DNA of 64,000 nt. Source: Phlebotomus papatasi (Eukaryota; Arthropoda; Insecta; Diptera; Psychodidae). Positions 56,692 through 64,000 of the stretch are shown here, in pieces. Below the pieces are notes generated by a model. That model ran no database searches and was not told the DNA's origin. It worked only from the letters and a program-made list of their open reading frames with translations. Numbering within the stretch: the first letter of the stretch is position 1; each line of letters begins with the position of its first letter. The translations under genes and the position numbers were made by a program. Location of the stretch: NCBI RefSeq assembly GCF_024763615.1, contig NC_077224.1:75216712-75280711 (forward strand), in the 5' to 3' direction.

Positions 56692-58957
56692 GTGAAACAG
56701 TACCTAAACAAAAACTCTGAGCTTGAGCATTCCTCAAAGCTGAGACGCTTTAGCAAATGTATTTTACTTATTATTTATTTAATCTCTTGTTTCAAAATAA
56801 TTTCTTACTATTTTATCGATGGTTTTCAAATAAATATTTGTTTATTTACATATTTTCTATAAATTAAATAATAAGAAACGTAAGCATTGTAACAAATTGG
56901 TATATCATGGACATGGACGCTTAAATTAACTTGAAGCATATTATTTTGAATTACAATTTATAGTATTAAAGTTTTTTTTAAGTTCTACATTTAAAATATT
57001 TCACGGTTTCTTACTGCTTCTAATTTAGGCATGAAATTGAAGAAGAATTTCGTTTTTAGTATAGTGCAGTATAAAGTTTATGACTTCAATTTTCTAATTA
57101 ATTTTAATATCATGAATAAAAGAAACAATCTCGGTCAGAAAATATTTGACTAGCAGTATAAATGTATCCCAAATGATAAAAGTGAGGTTCTTAAGTTCTT
57201 AACAATTTCATCTTTCCAGTAGGGGTTTATTGTGTAGGTTTATTGCATGTCTCCTTACCACTCTCTCTATAATAAATATTATGTTGACAAATACCTGTAA
57301 CGTACTTTTTTGCACTATTAGGCCTAGTATATAATTTGTACACACTACCTTACGATTAAGATTAAGATTGGTAATAGAACCTTTACCTTACGAACATGTG
57401 CAGGAACTTTAAATATTTTAATAATGACTTTGCAAAATTCTTTCAAAAACGAGTTACATATCTCCCACTTTTTTTATGAGTTTCCTACTCATAGTTTGAT
57501 TATATAAAACAAACAGTTTGTAGATTTTCCAAATAAATAGACAACAAAGTTTGTCAAATAACTCGGAGGAATGTGTGAAATTACGCACATGTGAAAACAA
57601 ATTTACGAAAATTACATGTAATAATTGTATTACATATTTATCAATTCATATGACTCATTTAACTTCCATCTTAACTCAATGAAAATTCTTGAACCTGTTA
57701 AAATCGGTTATGTATTGGAGTAATGGTGATATCCAAAGGAAAAATGAATATGTTTTTTTTTAGCATTTTACTGTTTCTATTTCTCAAGTGCTTCTACATA
57801 ATCGACGATTTTGTGTTGGTTGATGCTACGACTGTTTGGTAGTTTGCAAATACGGCGAAAACTGGGGAAAACAGTCGAGATTCGAGACAGAAACCAACAG
57901 AATGAAAAGTCGATAGTACAGAGCCACTTAAAAACAGTAAAATGCCAAAAACACGTTCATTTTTCACTAAAATAGCACCATAATCATTTATCAAAAAAAA
58001 AAAAAAATAAATAATTGGGTTTTATTGTTATTTGCATGTGATATACAGGATAAATCATAAGTTTGTTATGGTGCTCATTTCTAGTTAAAGAGGTTTTGAA
58101 AATGTATTGTAAATATTTTTAAAAATTAAGTTTTAGATTTTTGAAAAGAAAATAATTTTATTCTTCATTACTAATAAAATGAAATAAAAAAAAATAATCT
58201 AACCTTTCATCGATCAAAAATTGGTTACGGTGTACGAAATAGTCAAAATGGCGACCCATCCAAGAAATGTTGTCGAATTCATATAATTGGTTAAGTTTAT
58301 GAGTGAGAGTTTTCAAGATTTTTTTTTGGTAAAGAAAATGATTTTTGCAAGAAAATAGTTCTGTGAGATCATACTTTTTTTTCAGACATTGTGTGTCCAC
58401 GATGTGTAATTGATTAGAAATTGAACTTTTTGGAGTGGCAGGAGGCAGGATATCATAAAGGGTTCATATAGCGATGAATCAATAACAAAAATTGCCGATA
58501 TTTATTGAATATTATGGAATACAATCAGGAAAATGAGCAGAGTTCAAGGACAGAAAGGAAGATCTAAACCAAAAAAACTTCTGGTAGACCCAGGTTTACA
58601 ATTGAAAGACCGCATAAACGCATATTATAAGTCTCTAATACAGGCCCGTTGATAAAATAGCCTCATAACCAGGTTCACCTACTTTCGAAGGGCAAACAGG
58701 CCCCTTTTTTAATTATCAACGAAGACTATATGAAGCAGGAAAGAATGGGAGAATTTATAAGAAAGGTCCCCTTTTCAGTAAGTTTAATATTTACAAAAAT
58801 GGCTTCAATTCTATATATTTCTTATATATCAAAAACCTAATTTATAAAAAAAATTTAAAAAGGTTTTTTTTTAAAGTCTCCTTCAGTAGGAATGAACAGA
58901 GTAAAAAACTTATGATTCCTACTGTATGTGTTTGTTTGAAATTTTACAATTTTATCA
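56692..58957. other. AT-rich sequence without recognised features
   Basis: Nothing coding was recognised. It lies in the putative 5' UTR intron of the MARVEL gene. Confidence 0.4.
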
Positions 58958-60030
58958 TAGGGGAAAGGCTCATAATTTTGTCCAGTTTCTTATTTTGGAC
59001 ACTTTGAGGATAAAATTGGACACTTAAAATAAATTGATTAAAATTATGGATTTTTATTCCAATATTTGTTGAATAATGAATTGTATCTAAATATTTGTTC
59101 TTTTTGGAAGATTTTAACACTAAATACGTTAAATTTTGAATATGATTTGAGTTAAAATTGCTTTGTTGAAAATTCAGTGTAAGCAATTGCTTACGAGAAA
59201 TATGACAGAACTTCGTGTTTACTTCAGTCTTATTTAGCTGTGGTGAAGTACTAACAATGTTTCTTCGGTTTTTTTTTGAGTGATATTATTGAATATTCAT
59301 TGAATATTGTGTTGATTCACATTAGTGGTGATTTGTACATTTGATCTGAAGTGAGGTTTGCCTTGTGAATTACGTTTTTCGTGTGAAAAATGGGCAATTT
59401 TTTAAGACATTTGCCAATGAGGTGATAATCCTTATTTTGGACAGGTGTTTTTCTCTGGAAATTTCGTGAAGTTTTAGCTTTTGTAATGACTAGGTTAGAC
59501 AAATGCCTGGAGAAACAAAGGAGCATCATCTCTATGAACGAGATGCAGTGAGAAAAACCTTGAAAGGCTCCCGGAAGGGCCAGGGAATGAGCGAATCCGC
59601 ACGTACTTGGAGTACCGAAGTCAACTCACTTTAATGAATGATATGGAAAGTTTCCGGGCTTCTTGTGACATTCTACGTTTCCCTTACATGACCAGGAAGA
59701 GGACTTGGTAAGATTGGTTCATGAAATGAAGAACAATGGGCATCCTGTTGAGGCGGATTAGCTGTCCATATTTACAGCCAAGTTGTCCGAATTAATAACC
59801 AAGTTGTCCAAAATAAGAGTCAAATTCACCTCTACATATCAATTCATTTTTAAACGTATTAAGACTAATTTTGGTAAAATCAAAGACAATAAGCCCTTGA
59901 CAAGTATCTAAACAACCCTTCTGAAAAGAGAGTAGCAAAAAAAATCAATTAGTATTGAAAATATCGCACTTCAAACTTGGAACATCTATGCTTATAAGCA
60001 GACTGTCCAAAATTATGAGCCTTTACCCTA
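58958..60030. mobile_element. TA-GGGGAAAGGCTCATAATTT element with pogo-like transposase remnant
   Basis: The left TAGGGGAAAGGCTCATAATT and right 'aaaattatgagcctttacccta' are inverted, with 'tggac'/'gtcca' repeats next to them. About 1.07 kb. Inside, 59533-59760 reads as a broken pogo/CENP-B-type DNA-binding region. It links the TA-G(n) termini seen throughout the window to the Tc1/mariner-pogo superfamily. Confidence 0.7.
59533..59760 (+). pseudogene. pogo/CENP-B-type transposase N-terminal remnant
   Basis: A first piece reads YERDAVRKTLKGSRKGQGMS and ends at a stop after VNSL (59632). This matches the pattern of the first helix-turn-helix of pogo transposases (A..A...G..S...A). A second piece near 59686-59760, in a different frame, reads HDQEEDLVRLVHEMKNNGHP, matching the start of the CENP-B-type HTH (EE.LV......NG.P). 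No catalytic DDE part remains. Stops and frame changes make it non-functional. Confidence 0.55.
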
Positions 60031-61753
60031 TAGTAGTTTATATTTTCTTTAGAGAAGGTATAAAATTTGACCATCTTATTTTCCAAAATTTATGCATCAG
60101 TGAGTATTTTCTAAATAATTTTTGGTCCGCTGAACACGATTAGAAAAAAAGGTAGCGAAGATTTTGCTGAGCGTTCGTACCGTTTGTATAACTCTTCTGT
60201 TTTATCGTAAAATTTCGAAAATTTCTATCTTCATCATTTTTGCCGAAGATATACTGTTTTTTAGGAAGAATGGAGGGTACAAATAAAACGTTTAATTCTT
60301 AGTATTTTTTGACAATTCTGTCTGAGGTTCAAATAGTTTTTCAGTCGAAAATTTTGTTTTGAGGTTTCCCAAGTAACATTATATGACAACAGCTGTTAAA
60401 TTTCTCAGAGGAGATCTTTACCCGTCTTTTCCCAGTTGCTTTGAAATTGAAAATGATTGTTTATCTTTTGAGATCGAGGTTTAAGATCTCTTTAACTCCC
60501 CTAAGAGATGAATAGCAATTTCAAGCTCTGTCGACGAAACCAAGACTTGGAGAGAAGCCTCATTGAACCGCTTAAATACTGAATGTATCGTTCCGCCTCC
60601 AGAAAGAAACACTCTTTAAGATTCTTCGACAATTGCTAATTCACAGTGTGATTCGCTTAATTGTCCACCGACACCCACTCAATATCCGGGCTCATTGAAG
60701 AATACGGTGAAACTTTATGTATCAATGCACAATAGTATTGTATGTCTCTAAGTTCGAAAATGTATAAAATATTGCCTCTTTGCACTCAAAATAAACTAAA
60801 CACACCTCGATATTGCAAAAGAAACTCCACAGTAACTATAGGAAGGCTAAGGGGATTAACGAGTTAATAGGAGAGGGATTAATGCAATTCATGCGTAACG
60901 GAAATTGAAGTTAAGGGTCATATTTCGGTCAGTTGATAGTAATGCCAAATGTAGTGGGAGGTTAGTGAAAAATTTCTGCGATTTTGCCTCAAGTGTGGGT
61001 GAGGAGTTTTGTGTGAAAATAAAATCCCGTGATGAAATTTATCTTGTCGTGCACGATTTTGTCACAATTTTCCTCTTGAGTGTGTTGAGTGATTCCTAAA
61101 ATAAAAATATTATCTCATACGACCGGCAAGAGCATAGCATTTCTCTGTATTTTCTGAGTTTCTCTTTAACAAAAAAAATCATAAAATTCACATTGCTATG
61201 GCTTTTTTTGCTGACCTCTCAACACACTCAAAGACTCTTGGAACCTCCTTCAATCACCAAATACACCCAAAAACAGCAACATTTGAGATATTGTGACAAT
61301 CAAAATTAAAGCTAAACTTGGCAAAATAGCCTCTAAAATAAAACCAGTTCTTTTGTCGTGTCAACACGATCTTAAGTTACGCTCTGGGGGTGTTTCATAA
61401 AGGGGGGTAGAAACAACCCCTATGGGGGAAGGCCAAATGACTGAGGTCACCCGCGAAGTTGTAGCGTGTCAATAATAGATGCAGCACAGCGGCGACAAAA
61501 TCAATGATATTTCAGTGCCAACACCCGCAAATGACCAATCAGGGACCAATGAAATATTTTATCGCAACTTTAGCTTATTTTAGTGCTTTTTAGCTAGCAA
61601 TTAAAAGAGCTTAAAATGACGCGCGCCAAAAGATTTCGTCACTTATGGGCGGAGATCGCACCTAAAGATGCAGCATCCTCTTCAATTTTCCATCACTTTA
61701 TCAATTGATTAGATGATATATTTCACAGAGAAATAACATTTGATAACACTCAC
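60031..61753. other. Upstream sequence of mixed composition
   Basis: From about 60400 the sequence is less AT-rich. The part 61380-61640 (ggggtagaaacaacccctatggggg and 'gcagcacagcggcgac') could be promoter-proximal regulatory DNA for the exon at 61754. No gene was recognised. Confidence 0.35.
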
Positions 61754-61870
61754 CTCGGTTTTCGCGCAAAATACGCCCGACTTTGGGGTGAAATGCTTGG
61801 AAAAAACTTAACACGAAAAACTAAACCAAAAACACTAGTTCTTCGCCAGAGGAGGCGTTTGTCAATGTTT
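61754..61870 (-). promoter_or_regulatory. Candidate non-coding first exon and promoter of the MARVEL gene
   Basis: On the minus strand the sequence 'gcgcgaaaaccgag' is followed by a strong donor, GTGAGTG (GT at 61753-61752). Upstream lie GC-richer text (acgcctcctctggcgaag) and CATTATAAGAC (about 61910-61920), a TATA-like sequence. No coding frame is needed. The MARVEL coding exon has an unpaired acceptor at about 49020, and this is the best donor I see upstream. The start position is approximate. Confidence 0.35.
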
Positions 61871-61920
61871 CATTTCTTTGCATTCCGTCAGGGGGCGGAT
61901 CATGCATCTGTCTTATAATG

Positions 61921-62480
61921 TTCAAAACAAATTTTTATGGCACTGGACTTTATTATCGCACTACTGAGGAATACATTGCTTTAACAAACTCTACTAAGAA
62001 GCGTATTCAACTTACGAAATCCGATTTTACGAATTAAAATATTGTTTTAACTTCAATTATTCTAAATAAAATGAATCATGAAACGCTTACTTTATTTTAT
62101 GTTTCTTGGGTTTTGCTAATTTTTTCTTTCCATTCTTCCTCGAGACTACTTTATTTTCTGAAGTTTTCCAATGAATATAGGCAAATACTCAAAAAAGTGA
62201 AAAAAAATTTAAATAGAATTAATATTTTGTTAATATTCATACTCCAAAACTGGTTAAAAGTGTTTAATGTCCTTTCCAAGCCTCATTGTATTAATGAAGT
62301 TTAATTAAATCAATTTAATTTATAAAATTGCTTGAATACGCCACTAAATTCGCGAATATGAACAATATTCAGCTAAAAATGCGATATGCAGGTGATATTT
62401 TATCTAATGATTCACTACAGATGCTTTAAAATGATCCTTGGGTTGTCTCTTTAGCAGAAGAGAACTCTTGGAGCTGATTG
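61921..62480. other. AT-rich spacer
   Basis: It probably includes the 3' UTR of the gene whose possible last exon is at 62580-62481. A 77-codon open frame at 62071-62304 looks like chance. Confidence 0.4.
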
Positions 62481-62580
62481 TCATATGTGGACGCCGTTTC
62501 TTTTGTATGGAGGAGGTTTTGGGCGCATGTAAACGTTGACACTTGAGTCCTGACCAGTAGGATCCTGACCGTGATTTGGG
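62481..62580 (-). CDS. Possible terminal coding exon of a gene entering from the right
   Basis: A good acceptor (aactttacag, AG at 62582-62581) is followed on the minus strand by a 32-residue frame. It is polar, with a Pro/Lys-rich end (VNVYMRPKPPPYKRNGVHI), and then a TGA. The codon usage looks gene-like, but there is no known domain and no upstream exon inside the window, so this remains tentative. Confidence 0.35.
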
Positions 62581-62709
62581 CTGTAAAGTTAAATTATAAC
62601 AAATTTAAAGATTTTCTAAAATAATCCTAAAACAAAAATTTATACACTAAAATTATATCATCCTTCAAGTCTGAGACAAAAAGATAATAAAAATTGAAAT
62701 TAAGTATTT

Positions 62710-62976
62710 ATGGCTTCGGCACACCTTTTAGATCAGGAAAATTTCATGAAGTCGAAATTAGAATCCCTCTCTTTCTCACGTGATTTGCATATGACTGTCT
62801 CATTCTTTCGCATACCAAAATCGATTGAGCTAAATTGAATTTGCAATGATGTTTAAAAGAAGAAGAAGAGTGCGAGATAATGAGATAGACATATGCAAAG
62901 CATGTGAGAAAGAAAAGCATTCGAATTTCGACTTCATGAAATTTTTCTGATCTAAATGGGGTACCGCAGCCATTAT
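62710..62976. mobile_element. MITE with about 45-base ends (ATGGCTTCGGCACACC)
   Basis: 'atggcttcggcacaccttttagatcaggaaaatttcatgaagtcgaaatt' is mirrored by 'aatttcgacttcatgaaatttttctgatctaaatggggtaccgcagccat'. Non-coding interior. Confidence 0.8.
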
Positions 62977-62989
62977 GATTCCTTTCCAG

Positions 62990-63225
62990 CATACCTTTTG
63001 GATCAGGATAATTTGATAAAGTCAAAATTCGCATCCCTTTTTTTCTTAAAACTTTTGCATATCCTACTTTTTCGCACTCTTCTTCTTTTGAACATCACGC
63101 TTAATTTAGTTTAGTTCAGTAAACTTTGAATCCGCATGAATGGGATAAACTTATGCAAATTTTTTGAGAAAGACATGGGACGCGAAATTTTATTTCATGG
63201 AATTTTACCGACTTAAAAAATAATT
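62990..63225. mobile_element. Diverged second copy of the same MITE
   Basis: 'gcataccttttggatcaggataatttgataaagtcaaaattcgcatccc' and 'gggacgcgaaattttatttcatggaattttaccgac' correspond to the ends of 62710-62976. Head-to-tail with it. Confidence 0.6.
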
Positions 63226-63454
63226 TCAGTCAAATTTAAAAATTCTTTAAAGTTCTAATAATATAAGGTACTCCTAACCGTTTGAAAAATAAAGAAATCC
63301 TATAGGCCCAGTAGGAGTGTGACATTTCCATTTAGCGTGAAAGTTTAAAGAAATTTGACACTATATAATACATAATTGAAAATTTACAATAGACTCCCTC
63401 AAATTCGGTCATTCGGGACCATAATCCCACTCGAATTACAAAGAAATTCGGGTG

Positions 63455-63667
63455 TGACAACAATGGCTTCGAACACTTCATACCATACCATTCTTATGTT
63501 CTTTTAATAAATCTGAACTATGAATGACCCTGTATAATAGCTAGTCTGAAATCAAATACTTCCTAAACAAAAAAAAAAAAATAGGTCTGAATCGGTAAAG
63601 GACTATCGGAAAAATTTCAAGTGCTCGAAGTTGCAGGGTGTGCGAAGCCTGAAAGCCTTATCCCTTA
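63455..63667. mobile_element. TA-GGGGAAGG family member, diverged
   Basis: 'tggcttcgaacacttcataccatacc' and 'gtgctcgaag...gtgtgcgaagcctgaaagccttatccctta' match the ends of 44845-45050. Confidence 0.6.
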
Positions 63668-63815
63668 CTTGCATTTGTTGTAAATTCCATGAAAATACCT
63701 CAATTAAAAGACATTACAACGTTGTATTAATATCTGTAAAGGGCGTAGCTTAAAATAATTGTTGGGCGAATTCTTCTAGAAATAATCAATCAAATAATAG
63801 AAAGCTTAAGAAAGA

Positions 63816-64000
63816 ATGGGGCAAGGGGCAGCACCTATTTTTTTTTAATTAGATATTCAGCTTAAAATGACGAGACCTATATAAATTCATAGATATTATA
63901 GGGATGTTTGGCCAATGAAGAAATTTTGTCATCGTCCTAATTGTTTAGAAATAAAAATCATTATTCGGTTCTACCCCATGTTCGATGGTGCCCCAGTTTC
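63816..64000. mobile_element. TA-GGGGAAACTGGGGCACC MITE, copy 2, cut by window end
   Basis: It shares 'tatagggatg.t.g.cca.tgaagaa' and 'ttagaaataaaaat' with 28067-28283 and ends 'ggtgccccagtttc', the expected right terminus just before TCCCCTA. Confidence 0.65.

Noticed and set aside
62071..62304. 77-codon plus-strand ORF
   Set aside because: AT-rich, low complexity, no domain or splice signals.

Overview
The window is AT-rich, intron-containing animal DNA. The recognisable proteins (an inebriated-type SLC6 transporter, a CYP3-clan cytochrome P450, a ZP-domain cuticle-type membrane protein, a MARVEL protein), short phase-consistent introns and a very dense load of small TA-flanked inverted-repeat elements suggest an insect, most likely a dipteran, possibly a nematoceran such as a sand fly. 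The species is inference.

Layout. 1-1.9 kb is intronic and repetitive: diverged tandem units and a large palindrome. 2009-2759 (+) holds the last two coding exons of a ZP-domain membrane protein; its earlier exons lie left of the window, and a long AT-rich 3' tail runs to about 4.9 kb. 8.55-38.33 kb (-) is one large gene, a very probable orthologue of inebriated (ine). Its seven coding exons join in phase to 836 codons. Its 13.4-kb third intron holds a complete, apparently very recent LTR element on the opposite strand (15857-21726). That element has a primer-binding site, a polypurine tract and nearly identical LTRs, but a 4.1-kb interior with no gag-pol. 38.3-48.4 kb is intergenic and built largely of MITEs and LINE remnants. 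48408-48999 (-) is a two-exon MARVEL-domain protein whose 5' UTR is probably spliced from an exon near 61.75 kb. That would place the intact cytochrome P450 (52964-54537, +) inside its first intron on the opposite strand. 62.5 kb (-) may hold the last coding exon of another gene entering from the right.

Repeats dominate. At least eleven inverted-repeat families share only a short terminus, TA followed by a run of G (TAGGGGA... / ...TCCCCTA), with unrelated interiors. Because TA is self-complementary, the TA is best read as the target-site duplication. One long member (58958-60030) carries a broken reading frame resembling the N-terminal DNA-binding region of pogo/CENP-B transposases, a plausible clue to what mobilises the group. 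Further items are a foldback-like element with a tRNA-like core, a tRNA-derived SINE split by a pogo-like MITE, and non-LTR retrotransposon 3' ends.

The host genes do not form a pathway: osmolyte or neurotransmitter-like uptake (ine), xenobiotic or endogenous oxidation (P450), apical matrix (ZP protein) and membrane organisation (MARVEL) are simply neighbours. All coordinates and phases were read by eye; no alignment or database search was run.
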